Positions 52,225 to 60,825 of a DNA stretch of 64,000 nt are shown in pieces. Under the pieces are notes generated by a model, which saw only the letters and a list, made by a program, of their open reading frames with translations, was not told the origin of the DNA and did not search any database. Position numbers and translations under genes: made by a program. Each line of letters starts with the position of its first letter. The stretch's first letter is position 1. Origin of the DNA: Candidatus Amarolinea dominans (GTDB taxonomy: Bacteria; Chloroflexota; Anaerolineae; SSC4; Amarolineaceae); contig JADJYJ010000001.1 of assembly GCA_016719785.1 (NCBI GenBank), forward strand, positions 434,001 through 498,000, read 5' to 3'.

Positions 52225-53748
52225 TCAATTCCAATCGCGGCTGAGATCGGGTGCGGCCAACTCACCGTACGGTTTCACGATCGTGGTGGGGGCATCGCTG
52301 CGATGCAGCACTTCCAGGCGCCCCAAGTCAAGCCACTCATGACTGAGGTGATCGAGCGAGGCCAGCAACGCCACGTCATCAACGGGACCGTGGCCGTTGG
52401 TAGAAAGCTGGGACAGGCGCTGGCGCAGTTCCAGATCACGGTGCAGCACCCGGTGCAGCTTGCGATAGAAAGGAGACTGATAGGAACCCTGGAACATCAT
52501 TGCCAGGTCGTTGCTGTCTACCCAATTCGTCTTTGGCCCCAACTGCTCCTTGACCAGGTCGTGGAACTTGGTGCCCGGCAGGGGATAGCTCACGCTGATG
52601 CCAATGTTGTCAGGCAAGGTCTCGCGCACCAGTTGGACAGTTGACATGATGTCCTCGAAGGTCTCGCCGGGATAGCCAAACTGGATGAAGAAGCAGGCCT
52701 TGATACCCGCGTGTTTCAGGCGCTGGCGGGCGAGCTTGATCTGGCTGACCTGCGTGCCCTTGTCCATGGCATCGAGAATCTTCTGGCTACCGCTCTCCGC
52801 GCCCATCCACACCTCGACGCAGCCCGCCTGCTTGAGGCCGGCCACCGCGTCCTCGGTCATCAGGTCCACGCGCGACTGAATCATGAAGGGGATGGCCGCA
52901 TCGCGCTGCGCCACCTCACGCCCCAGCTCGGCGACCCAGGCGGGGCGCAGGCCAAAAATGTCATCGGCAAACCAGATGTGATCGGGCCGCAGGTGCTGCT
53001 TGATCCAGGCCATCTCCGCGGCCACATTGGCGGGCGAGCGCATGGCGTAGCGCTGGCCCCAGATCGGCTTGGCGCACCAGTTGCAGTGAAAAGGGCAGCC
53101 GCGCGTGCTGACCATGTTCAGGCTGAAGAAGCCGTGCGCCTGCATCCACGCGGCGCGATAGCGTTCGACATCGAGCAAATCCCAGGCGGGGAAGGGGAAA
53201 ACATCCGGGTAACGTTCGGGATTGCGCCTGGCGGTGTGGTGCAAACCGCCGGGCGCCTGCGGGTCAGGCAAAATCAGGCCGGGGATGAGCGAGGCGCGCG
53301 CCGGTTGACCGGCGCGCAAGGCATCGAGCAGTTCGCGCAAGGTGTGCTCTGGTTCGCCGAGGATGACATACTGCGTGCCGTGCTGCAGATAAATCTCTGG
53401 ATGATCGGTGACATCGGAGCCAGAGGCAATGACGGTGGCGCCGCGGCGATGGGCGGCCTGGCTCATGGTGCAGGCCGCCTCGCGCATGCGGGTCAGGCAC
53501 ATCTTACTGAGGAAATTGAAATTGTCTTCGTACAACACGACAAAGCGCGGTGCGTATGTCGCCAGGGCGGCTTCGAATTCGTGCTCACCGGTGGCCAGCA
53601 TCGCATCGAAGAGCGCAACCGAGTAACCGACGCTGCGCAGATAGCTGGCTGCATACAGCGTGGCCAGTGGCGGGTAAGGCCGCATCTTCTCAACCTGCTT
53701 TTGGTCGTAGCGCAAGAAATAGGAATGGGCAAGTAGCACATCAAGCAT
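52225..53748 (-). CDS. B12-binding-domain radical SAM protein D
   Basis: 507 residues. LDVLLAHSYFLRYDQKQVEK opens the B12-like domain, with VIASGSDVTDHPEIYLQHGT later in it. Cluster motif STRGCPFHCNWCAKPIWG. VWMGAESGSQKILDAMDKG. ISVSYPLPGTKFHDLVKEQL near the end. It is the first gene of the leftward radical SAM operon, with CGGAG upstream of the ATG. As for A to C, the family includes cobalamin-dependent methyltransferases and C-C bond-forming enzymes of natural-product and lipid pathways. Confidence 0.91.
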   Translation of the reverse strand: MLDVLLAHSYFLRYDQKQVEKMRPYPPLATLYAASYLRSVGYSVALFDAMLATGEHEFEAALATYAPRFVVLYEDNFNFLSKMCLTRMREAACTMSQAAHRRGATVIASGSDVTDHPEIYLQHGTQYVILGEPEHTLRELLDALRAGQPARASLIPGLILPDPQAPGGLHHTARRNPERYPDVFPFPAWDLLDVERYRAAWMQAHGFFSLNMVSTRGCPFHCNWCAKPIWGQRYAMRSPANVAAEMAWIKQHLRPDHIWFADDIFGLRPAWVAELGREVAQRDAAIPFMIQSRVDLMTEDAVAGLKQAGCVEVWMGAESGSQKILDAMDKGTQVSQIKLARQRLKHAGIKACFFIQFGYPGETFEDIMSTVQLVRETLPDNIGISVSYPLPGTKFHDLVKEQLGPKTNWVDSNDLAMMFQGSYQSPFYRKLHRVLHRDLELRQRLSQLSTNGHGPVDDVALLASLDHLSHEWLDLGRLEVLHRSDAPTTIVKPYGELAAPDLSRDWN

Positions 53749-53970
53749 GTTTCGTTTCTCCGCCTGAAACGGGTACGCATGTGGGGCAATTCACCAGACC
53801 GTGCCAGGTTGCAGGGCACGGGCCGGCGAAAAGGAATGCTGCGCAAGTCGTGGCACAAGGGCCGAATCACACAGGGGTCAGATGGGCGGCTATCATACGC
53901 GCTTTGCGGGCGGCTGTCAAGTTTGCAATAAAGTCAACAGATGTTAGAAAAATTCGGGCGACGGCGATCA

Positions 53971-54097
53971 GCGATTGAAATCGCCCCTGAGGGGCGTACC
54001 AGCGCCGCGTCCACTTGCGTGGGTGCGGCGCCGGTCGCTGCAGGCCAACCTTGTGGCGGAACGCCCCTTCACCCCGAATTCATTGGGCGGCGGCCGC
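53971..54097 (+). repeat. About 130-bp dispersed repeat, copy 2
   Basis: Starts GCGATTGAAATCGC and ends CCCCGAATTCATTGGGCGG, sharing most positions with copy 1 at 47211. It ends exactly at the stop codon of the small membrane protein gene. In the rest of the gap (53749-53970) I see no gene. Confidence 0.75.
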
Positions 54098-54313
54098 CTA
54101 TTTCTGTTTGCGCGGTGTCGGATCACCCAAGATTCCGGCATGAATAAAATGATCCATGGGGATCATGAAGATCAACCCGACGAAGAAAGTCGTTCCGATC
54201 AGAAAACTGATTCCAAAGCGTTCGGCCGGAATGCCCAGCAGCGCAATGATCAGATAGGCCGCGATCAAACCGGCCAACATGGAAGCGACCCACACGGCAA
54301 TTTTTTTGCTCAT
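54098..54313 (-). CDS. Small two-span membrane protein
   Basis: 71 residues: SKKIAVWVASMLAGLIAAYL is the first span, then IPAERFGISFLIGTTFFVGL and IFMIPMDHFIHAGILG form the second span and a short tail PTPRKQK. CAGGAGGACAAAAGGACG precedes the ATG. I do not recognise a named family. The His-rich MDHFIHAG after the second span might bind a metal, but this is only a guess. Dispersed repeat copy 2 begins right at the stop. Confidence 0.75.
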   Translation of the reverse strand: MSKKIAVWVASMLAGLIAAYLIIALLGIPAERFGISFLIGTTFFVGLIFMIPMDHFIHAGILGDPTPRKQK

Positions 54314-54481
54314 ACGTCCTTTTGTCCTCCTGAAACAATGCAGGGCGGGTGTGCCGCCCGACCCGGTTGGGGGTGATGCGAGAGAAATTCATGTTTACTC
54401 AGGGCTTGTCAGGGAACGCCTGCCTATTCTGGTGCGCATCTCGCTCAAGAAAAGCGGGAGCCTGTTCTTTGACCAGCCCCT

Positions 54482-54592
54482 GCAGCCTGTCGGAGAGGCA
54501 TGTCTAGGCGCAACTTTGTGGCTGCATGTAGTGTTCGTATCTCTAATGCATACTACATACAGGGTGACAAGGTGTTCTCTCCGACAGGCTGC
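54482..54592. repeat. 111-bp element with perfect 16-bp terminal inverted repeats
   Basis: GCAGCCTGTCGGAGAG (54482-54497) and CTCTCCGACAGGCTGC (54577-54592) with an imperfectly self-complementary middle (ATGTAGT/ACTACAT). The whole could fold into one hairpin. It ends on the sir2 stop codon, so it may serve as that gene's terminator. MITE-like, but no target duplication is clear. Confidence 0.65.
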
Positions 54593-55359
54593 TAGGATGC
54601 GATTTGGGCATCATGCCAGGTGGCGTGCAGCAAGGCCGGCAACACCTGTCCGGCCGATCCCGTCAAGGCATACATGACATGCTCAGTCAGAGCCGTGGCC
54701 GATGGGTTCACCTCTACCGTGATGGCGCCATGCTCCAGGGCCTCATATGGCAGGGATGCAGCCGGCTGCACAATCGCCGATGTGCCCACGCTCAGGAAAA
54801 CATCGCAATCACGAGCCGCGTCCAGCGCCGCCTGCAGGGCGCGGAACGGCAGGCTCTCGCCAAACCAGACCACATCCGGGCGCAACAGGGCCTGGCACTG
54901 CGGGCAGCGGGGCGGTACATCGTCCGTCTCCACCCAGGAGGTCGCAACCTGGTGATCGCGTGAGCAGACAATGCGCTGCAAGTTGCCGTGCAGCTCGATC
55001 ACATCGCTGCTGCCAGCCCGCTGATGCAGGCCGTCCACATTCTGGGTGATGAGGGTCAGGCGGGGAACCAGCGTCTCCAGCGCCGCCAACGCTCGATGGG
55101 CAGCGTTAGGCTCGGCCGCGGCCACCAGGCGGCGGCGCCAGGCGTACCACTCCCACACCAGCGCGGGCTGACGGCGGAAAGCCTCCGGCGTCGCCAGGTC
55201 TTCGGGATTGTACTGGCTCCAGAGTCCGGTCTGTGCCTCGCGGAAGGTGGGCACGCCGCTTTCGGCCGAAACGCCCGCGCCTGTCAACACGGCCACATGT
55301 TGGGCGCTGCGCAGGGCGTGAATCAAACCGAGGGGAATATCAAGTGAAATGGTATGCAT
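54592..55359 (-). CDS. Sirtuin (NAD-dependent deacylase), class III-like
   Basis: 255 residues. NAD motifs VLTGAGVSAESGVPTFRE and TLITQNVDGLHQRAG, the catalytic His in VIELHGN and the SVGTSAIVQPAA segment. The helix WYAWRRRLV has the YxxR pair that marks SIRT5/CobB class III enzymes with desuccinylase or demalonylase ability. The zinc ribbon is odd: the first pair reads CSRD instead of CxxC, while the second CPQC is normal, so zinc binding may be weakened. Monocistronic. It removes acyl groups from lysines, giving nicotinamide and O-acyl-ADP-ribose. Confidence 0.92.
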   Translation of the reverse strand: MHTISLDIPLGLIHALRSAQHVAVLTGAGVSAESGVPTFREAQTGLWSQYNPEDLATPEAFRRQPALVWEWYAWRRRLVAAAEPNAAHRALAALETLVPRLTLITQNVDGLHQRAGSSDVIELHGNLQRIVCSRDHQVATSWVETDDVPPRCPQCQALLRPDVVWFGESLPFRALQAALDAARDCDVFLSVGTSAIVQPAASLPYEALEHGAITVEVNPSATALTEHVMYALTGSAGQVLPALLHATWHDAQIAS

Positions 55360-55445
55360 GGTGTCGTTCGATCGTTGCGTAAACGTAGCCTGTGCAGCCT
55401 TGCAATCGGCATAGGCTCAGGGCTATTTTACTCTGAGACGGTTTA

Positions 55446-55474
55446 TTGGGCAACCCGCGGCCCTATGGTAAAAT
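55446..55474 (+). promoter_or_regulatory. metG promoter
   Basis: TTGGGC (55446-55451), 17-bp spacer, TAAAAT (55469-55474) with TGG just before it (extended -10). No T-box leader sequence was seen before metG. Confidence 0.5.
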
Positions 55475-55561
55475 CGTCCTTGAAGCAGACCGCTTCAACC
55501 GAACCTTCCGTGGATGAGATGCATGAGATCACACATCCCGGAATCAAGAGCTGGTGCAACC

Positions 55562-57307
55562 ATGGCTGAGAACATACTTGTCTGTGTCGCCTGGCCCTAC
55601 GTCAACGGGCTACAACATATCGGGCACATTGCCGGCGCCTACCTGCCGCCGGACATCTTTGCGCGCTATCATCGCCTGCGGGGTAACAACGTCCTCATGG
55701 TATCCGGCTCCGATACGCACGGGACGCCCATCACCGTGCGCGCCGACCAGGAGAAGGTGACGCCCGCGGAGATCGTCGAACGCTTTCATCCCCTGATGAT
55801 CCAATGCTATCTCAAGCTCGGCTTGACGTTCGACCTGTTCACGCACACCGACACGGCCAACCATTGGGCTGTGACCCAGGACATGTTCCTGACCCATCTG
55901 CGCAAAGGGTATATTTACCGGGACACACAGAAGCAGATCTACAGCCTGAGCGATCAGCGCTGGCTGCCGGACCGCTATGTGGAAGGCACCTGCCCGGTGT
56001 GCGGTTACACCGAGGCGCGCGGGGATCAGTGCGATAACTGCGGCAGCACCTATGACGCGACCGAACTGAAGAATCCGCGCAGTAAGATCAGCGGCAGCAC
56101 GGACCTCGAAGCGCGCGATACGGAGCATTTCTTCCTGGACCTCGCGCGGCTCAACCCCGCGCTGGAGGCCTGGATCAACGATGGCCGTAAGGCCCACTGG
56201 CGCGCCAGCGTCCTCAACTTCAGCAAGGCGCAAATCGAGAGCCATGAGCTGCGCGGCCGGCCCATCACGCGCGATATTGACTGGGGTGTGGAAATCCCCG
56301 TGCCGGGGTTCGAGACTAAGCGCATCTACGTCTGGTACGACGCGGTGATCGGCTATCTGTCCGCGACGCAGGAATGGGCGCAGATCAGCGGTCAACCGGA
56401 CGCCTGGCACGCCTGGTGGGATGCAGGCGTGGATGTGCGCATCTACAACTTCATCGGCAAGGACAACATCCCCTTCCACACCATCATCTGGCCGGCGATG
56501 CTGCTGGGCTATGGCGGTCTGGGGACGCCGTACGATGTGCCGGCCAATGAGTATCTGACGATGTCGGGCAGCAAGTTCAGCAAGAGCCGCGGCCGCGTCA
56601 TTGCCATTCTCGATGTGCTGGAGCGGTATGATCCTGATCCGTGGCGCTACGTGCTAACCGCGATGGCGCCGGAGAGCAACGATAGCGATTTCACCTGGGA
56701 AGAGTTCGTGGCGAGGATCAACAACGAGCTGTTAGCCAACTGGGGTAACCTGGTCAACCGCATGCTCAGCTTTGCCTACAAGCGCTATGAGCAGCGCGTG
56801 CCCGCGCCCGCGGCCCTGGACGCCAGCGATGAGGCGCTGCTCGCCACCGTGCGCAGCGGCTTCGAGTCGGTGGGCAGTCTCTACGCCGCGTGCAAGTTCA
56901 AGGCTGCCCTGGCCGAGACGCAGCGCCTGTCGCAGGAGGTCAACCGCTATCTGAACGACAAGGAACCCTGGAAGACGATCAAGACCGACGCCCAGGCCGC
57001 GGCCACCAGCGTGTACGTGGCCCTGCAGGCGATTGACTGGCTGAAGACGCTCTACAGCCCGGTGCTGCCCCACACGTCGCAGTTGGTGCATGAGTACCTG
57101 GGCTATGACGGGCAACTGTTTGGCCGCCAGGTCACCGAAACCGTCAGCGACGCCCGCGGCGCGCACCAGGTGCTGCGTTACGACGGCAGCCCGGCGATCG
57201 GCCGCTGGGAGCCGGGCAGCCTGCCCGTGGGCCAGGCGCTGCGCGAACCCGCGGCGCTGTACAAGAAACTGGACGAGAGCGTGGTCGCCAACGAAATTGG
57301 GGTGTGA
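55562..57307 (+). CDS. metG: Methionyl-tRNA synthetase
   Basis: 581 residues, class I synthetase. HIGH motif as HIGHIAGAYLPPDIFARYHR near the start. Connecting domain with a double zinc knuckle: CPVC ... CDNC. KMSKS-type loop as MSGSKFSKSRG. Anticodon helix bundle from about residue 390 with LLANWGNLVNRMLSFAYKRY. It has no C-terminal tRNA-binding (EMAP-like) domain, so it is the short form. The ATG at 55562 is chosen by the family N-terminus (AENILVCVAWPYVNG); the 16 upstream codons are not homologous. A hairpin terminator follows at 57336. Confidence 0.96.
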   Translation: MAENILVCVAWPYVNGLQHIGHIAGAYLPPDIFARYHRLRGNNVLMVSGSDTHGTPITVRADQEKVTPAEIVERFHPLMIQCYLKLGLTFDLFTHTDTANHWAVTQDMFLTHLRKGYIYRDTQKQIYSLSDQRWLPDRYVEGTCPVCGYTEARGDQCDNCGSTYDATELKNPRSKISGSTDLEARDTEHFFLDLARLNPALEAWINDGRKAHWRASVLNFSKAQIESHELRGRPITRDIDWGVEIPVPGFETKRIYVWYDAVIGYLSATQEWAQISGQPDAWHAWWDAGVDVRIYNFIGKDNIPFHTIIWPAMLLGYGGLGTPYDVPANEYLTMSGSKFSKSRGRVIAILDVLERYDPDPWRYVLTAMAPESNDSDFTWEEFVARINNELLANWGNLVNRMLSFAYKRYEQRVPAPAALDASDEALLATVRSGFESVGSLYAACKFKAALAETQRLSQEVNRYLNDKEPWKTIKTDAQAAATSVYVALQAIDWLKTLYSPVLPHTSQLVHEYLGYDGQLFGRQVTETVSDARGAHQVLRYDGSPAIGRWEPGSLPVGQALREPAALYKKLDESVVANEIGV

Positions 57308-57335
57308 GCGCGGTCGAACCGGCAACGAATCACCA

Positions 57336-57365
57336 CAAAGCCCGACCGGAACTGGTCGGGCTTTG
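57336..57365 (+). terminator. metG terminator hairpin
   Basis: CAAAGCCCGACC (57336-57347), loop GGAACT, GGTCGGGCTTTG (57354-57365), followed by TAGTT. Perfect 12-bp stem, weak T tract. It can act in both directions, also for the convergent ATPase gene. Confidence 0.7.
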
Positions 57366-57385
57366 TAGTTGACAGCGATGTCGGG

Positions 57386-58583
57386 TTATCTGGCCCAGCT
57401 TGCGCCGGGGCGGGCGCGGCCGCTCAGCAGTACAGCGGGCCAACCTCTGGATGTAGCAACCCGCAAATAGCGCTGCTCCCTGATCACCAGCAGGTCAACA
57501 TCAATCAGCCAGCGCAGATAATCCTGGACGCTCGATGGTTTGCGATGCAGCCGACTTGCCGCTTGGGTCAATGTCAGCCCGTCCTCCTCGGCAAGGATCT
57601 GGAGCAGCGCCTTGAGAGCGGCATACCGCGCTGGCGAGATCCAAATAGCGGCAATAATTGTAGATCTGTCCGCGGGCGTCGAGCGTTTCTAGCACGAAAG
57701 CCTGTGCGACCTGCTCCGGGCTGATTGCCTCCGGCTCATCCGGCGCCAGCTCACGCAGGCGCTCGGCTATCGCCGTCACGTAAAACGGATGGCCGGCCGT
57801 ATGCACGTACACTTCGGCCTGGGCAGCGGAGTTCAGCGGCCGGCCGATGATCTTTGTGGTCAAGGCCTGCGTGTCTTCGGCGGTGAGCGGTGGCAGTTCA
57901 ATCGCGCGCAACTGCAAGAAGAGGGGAGACTTGTGGTCGCGCACCATCTGCTCCATGGCTGTGATGGCGGAGCCGGTCACCACGTAGCTTACGTGGGCGT
58001 GCTGCTGCATCGCCGAGCGGAAGAGCTTGTACGGATTGCCGACCTGCGGGAACTTCGCCAGGGCCGACAATTCGGTGAATTCGTCCAGGAAGCACATGAT
58101 GGGCCGTTCCAGGGCGATTGCCAGGCGATCTGGAAAGTCGAAGGCCAGGTGCAGCAGCACGCCAGGGTCGGTCACTTCGCGTCCCAGTGCAGTAATCAGA
58201 AAGCGAATAGCTTCCAGGACAACAGGGACGGCCGCAGCCGGGGTCTGGAGCAGATCCACGACGCGCAGGTACGGTTCAACACTGCCCTGTCCGCCGGCCA
58301 CAGCCCAGAAGCAGGCCAGGCCAATGTAGCGCTGGACGAACAACTCCGGGGAGGTGCAGATGCCTTCGAGGTTCATGTAGACAGGGATCACCCGCCCCTG
58401 CGCAGCCAGGTGGCGCATCTGTTCCTGGCAGAGCAGCGTTTTGCCGATACGGCGCAAGCCAAACAAGGCAATGTGGCGTGGCCGGCCGCGCTCCAAATCC
58501 GCGGCCGCCTGCGCCAGGATATCCAGCTCGTGGACACGATTGGTGAATACTTCCAGGGAGGGACTTGCCCGCCAGCCGTTCAT
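57386..58583 (-). pseudogene. Archaeal-type AAA ATPase with winged helix, one frameshift
   Basis: STAND-like/archaeal ATPase: N-terminal FTNRVHELDIL, Walker A LFGLRRIGKTLLCQEQ, Walker B IMCFLDEFTELSAL and sensor SYVVTGSAI. After GQIYNYCRY the frame is lost near 57640. The other frame continues as ISPARYAALKALLQILAEED and TLTQAASRLHRKPSSVQDYL, a helix-turn-helix tail that ends at 57386. Without correction the protein reads 360 residues with an unrelated tail to 57501. Either a one-base sequence error or recent decay. Such ATPases are numerous and of unknown role in Chloroflexota. Confidence 0.8.
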
Positions 58584-58678
58584 GATGTGCTCCTTTCGGT
58601 CATTTAACCTATCGGGCGATTGACCGAATCATAGCATAGAACCGCCTGGTAGACAAAAAAACAGAACCATTCGTCTCC

Positions 58679-59266
58679 TCAGGGAGTGAGTATTTGCTCA
58701 ATCAATCTGTATGCGCGGCCACTACGGCGGCCGGCCATCGCGCGCAGTTGTTCTTGCGTGGTCAGTGTACGTCGCAGCGCCTCCAGGACGGCTTGCCAGA
58801 TCAATTCTTCGGGCAGCCCGCTGGCAGCGAGATCGCTGATCGTGCGCGCAACGGTCGTGACGGGTAAACCTGCATAAGTAGTGACGTCGCCAGGTTCTAG
58901 CCGATTGGTGTGCAGGCGCAGGCCAGGATGGCGGCGTGAAGCGGTACGTGATACAGTCAAATGAATCTCACTGGGCAGCAGGTCCGAGAGGTCATAGAGC
59001 GCCAACGCGCTATCGTGCGATATGACAGCATTCTGGCCAGCGCGCAACCAAGCGACAAAGAGGTCCTCATGAGTCGAGGACGGAAAACGTTTCAAGCGAT
59101 AGATGCCCGGGTAGATGCGCTCGAAGAGGTCTGCTCGCACATGGTGCGACAGCAAGGCGTGACTGAATCCGGCCTGCCTGGCCTGGGCGGCAGTGAAGTA
59201 ACCGGCCTGGGCTTCGGCGCTTTGATAAAGCTGATCGTGATCGGGTGAAGAGGCGTTCTTGTTCAT
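58679..59266 (-). CDS. AbiEi-family antitoxin-like protein
   Basis: 195 residues. N-terminal winged helix AGYFTAAQARQAGFSHALLS, then the AbiEi_4/AbiEi core IYPGIYRLKRFPSSTHEDLF, AVISHDSALALYDLSDLLPS and VTTVARTISDLAASGLPEEL. The start at 59266 is favoured, because a TTG at 59281 lies in an A/T run. No AbiEii nucleotidyltransferase toxin is next to it, so it is an orphan antitoxin or a regulator with a distant partner. Confidence 0.83.
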   Translation of the reverse strand: MNKNASSPDHDQLYQSAEAQAGYFTAAQARQAGFSHALLSHHVRADLFERIYPGIYRLKRFPSSTHEDLFVAWLRAGQNAVISHDSALALYDLSDLLPSEIHLTVSRTASRRHPGLRLHTNRLEPGDVTTYAGLPVTTVARTISDLAASGLPEELIWQAVLEALRRTLTTQEQLRAMAGRRSGRAYRLIEQILTP

Positions 59267-59379
59267 GTGTGTAAAAAACAAAATGAAACTTTACAATTTG
59301 CACACATTATCCTCAGAAAGAAAGAACGTGTCAAATTAGACAAGCGATTCCTGTTGAAAACCCTTCTTGACGCCAAGGG

Positions 59380-60021
59380 CTATCTCCCCACGAGAGTACA
59401 CACGTCCATCGCCCCCCCATCCACCAGGTTCCGATTATCCGGATGCGCCAACGTGTAGACCGGCTTGCCCCAGCCGATCACCTCGGTCGCCAGGGCCTCG
59501 GTGCGGCCGCCGGGCGCGGCGTGGATGAAGATCACGCGCGCCGCCAGCGCGGCGACGAAGCGGTTGCGCGCGGCCGCCAGCTCGGCCGTGACGCGGCGCT
59601 CGCTTTCGGCGAACGGCGAGAGCAAGAGCAGCCGGCCGGCCGCCAACGGCTGGCGAAATTCAGCAGGAATCGTCTTGACCATCCCCCGCGCGGGACAGAC
59701 GATGAGCGGTCCGGCGCCGGCCAGCAGAATCTCCAGGCAGGCGCGCTCCACCGGCGTGTGGAAGCCGCCGATGACGGCCGCGCCGCGGTCGGCCAGCGCG
59801 TGGGCCAGGTCGGTGGCCTGCACGATGAGGCTGCCGGGACAGCGCGCTGAGCAGAAGAGCGCCAGCGGTGGGCTGTCGAACAGGGCCGGGTCGCCCAGCG
59901 CGGAGACGACCGCAGGGGCCGTCTGGCCGAGAAAAGCCCTGAGCGCCGCGGGATAGCGGGCATCGGCGCTCACCAGAGACAGCAGTGATTTTCCTGTCTG
60001 ATGTAAAAAACCCATTGACAT
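59380..60021 (-). CDS. DprA/Smf-like Rossmann-fold protein
   Basis: 213 residues. ARYPAALRAFLGQTAPAVVS resembles the N-terminal part of the DprA Rossmann domain. LFCSARCPGSLIVQATDLAH replaces the usual GSR...YG motif, followed by GAAVIGGFHTPVERACLEIL and KPVYTLAHPDNRNLVDGGAM. It lacks the SAM-like N-terminal and winged C-terminal domains of full DprA (about 360 residues). It may bind ssDNA or nucleotides like other short DprA/LOG-type proteins; the role is not clear. GGAAG lies before the ATG. Confidence 0.72.
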   Translation of the reverse strand: MSMGFLHQTGKSLLSLVSADARYPAALRAFLGQTAPAVVSALGDPALFDSPPLALFCSARCPGSLIVQATDLAHALADRGAAVIGGFHTPVERACLEILLAGAGPLIVCPARGMVKTIPAEFRQPLAAGRLLLLSPFAESERRVTAELAAARNRFVAALAARVIFIHAAPGGRTEALATEVIGWGKPVYTLAHPDNRNLVDGGAMDVCTLVGR

Positions 60022-60042
60022 TTGGCTTCCGTGTGCTATAAT
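60015..60042 (+). promoter_or_regulatory. Consensus sigma-70 promoter without an evident gene
   Basis: Perfect TTGACA (60015-60020), 16-bp spacer, perfect TATAAT (60037-60042), preceded by TGC (extended -10). It points right, into a region whose clear genes are on the other strand. Confidence 0.75.
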
Positions 60043-60078
60043 AAAATTAGCTCATCTACCATGAGTAGAAGGAGTAAC

Positions 60079-60102
60079 GATGTCGGCCTTCGGGCCGGCA
60101 TC
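60079..60102 (+). other. UUCG-capped hairpin and possible 37-codon ORF
   Basis: GATGTCGGCC-TTCG-GGCCGGCATC forms a 10-bp stem (one G-U pair) with a UUCG loop, about 30 bases after the predicted start from the 60015 promoter. An AGAAGGAG site precedes ATG 60080, which opens a 37-codon frame to 60193 with a CEIC pair. The product may be a small RNA or a small protein; the frame overlaps the YgiT gene on the other strand. Confidence 0.45.
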
Positions 60103-60104
60103 GG

Positions 60105-60392
60105 CTATTTCTGGAAGTCACCGAATCTGCGAGATCTGCCAAGGCAAGCGCCGAGACTCAGGCATAGGCAAAAACATCGGCGCACAGATCTGACGGGAGG
60201 CGTTTGGCCGTGGACCATGCGCCGAATCCGTTCGGTCGTCACGCGGCTGAACGTTGCGTCGCCGCAACGCGCACAAACAACTGCGGGGATATCCTCGACC
60301 AACACCGGCAGTCCGTCAACCAGAAACACTTCGCTCACTACCTCAGAACGAGCCTCAGTGCTGCCGCACACCTGACAACGAAACATGCTCAC
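60105..60392 (-). CDS. YgiT-type zinc finger protein (antitoxin-like), C-terminal frameshift
   Basis: 95 residues. FRCQVCGSTEARSEVVSEVF and VVCARCGDATFSRVTTERIR carry the two CxxC pairs of YgiT/MqsA-type zinc fingers. After VHGQTPPVRSVR the family normally ends ...DVFAYA; here that ending is present in the next frame (stop at 60158), so one extra C has shifted the frame and replaced the last residues with an unrelated 17-residue tail. The zinc domain is intact. It overlaps the DUF4258 gene by four bases, the usual pairing. Confidence 0.82.
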   Translation of the reverse strand: MSMFRCQVCGSTEARSEVVSEVFLVDGLPVLVEDIPAVVCARCGDATFSRVTTERIRRMVHGQTPPVRSVRRCFCLCLSLGACLGRSRRFGDFQK

Positions 60393-60697
60393 CTCCGTTC
60401 GACGTAATTATACCACTCGGCAGGGTCCGGCTCATAAAGCGTGATGATGCGGACCAGTTCGGCGTCGGCGCGAGAGACCTGTAGATGTAAGGGGCGCTCC
60501 GCGTCGGTGAATCCGAGCAGCAGACAACTCGGCGTGTACTTGTCATCGGCATAGTCCTCGATGATCCGGGCGCGCCTTCCAGCCTGCCGGATTTCGGCCT
60601 CGCTGATGTTGCGTTCCACCGCGCGCCGGAGGGCGTGCCGGCTGAACTCGAATTGCCCGGCCACCAGTCGGGCGCGAATTTCAGCTAACGTTTCCAT
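60389..60697 (-). CDS. DUF4258 protein (toxin-like)
   Basis: 102 residues: FEFSRHALRRAVERNISEAE has the His of the DUF4258 active-site region, followed by RRARIIEDYADDKYTPSCLL and PLHLQVSRADAELVRIITLY. These small BrnT/RelE-like proteins are usually ribonuclease toxins paired with a YgiT-type zinc finger, as here (ATGA overlap). Toxicity is inferred from family and context. Confidence 0.83.
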   Translation of the reverse strand: METLAEIRARLVAGQFEFSRHALRRAVERNISEAEIRQAGRRARIIEDYADDKYTPSCLLLGFTDAERPLHLQVSRADAELVRIITLYEPDPAEWYNYVERR

Positions 60698-60825
60698 GCG
60701 TTACCGCCATTTGTAGATTCGCCCATCCGTTCATCCGTTTCCTCCAGCGTCAGTACCCGGGGGGCGAGCCTTGTCTGATTTGCCATCGCGCCTCCAACTT
60801 CTTCAGAGGAACGGTCGGATGTCGC

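Noticed and set aside
55375..55561. T-box leader before metG
   Set aside because: No AGGGTGG-type T-box sequence and no terminator/antiterminator pair.
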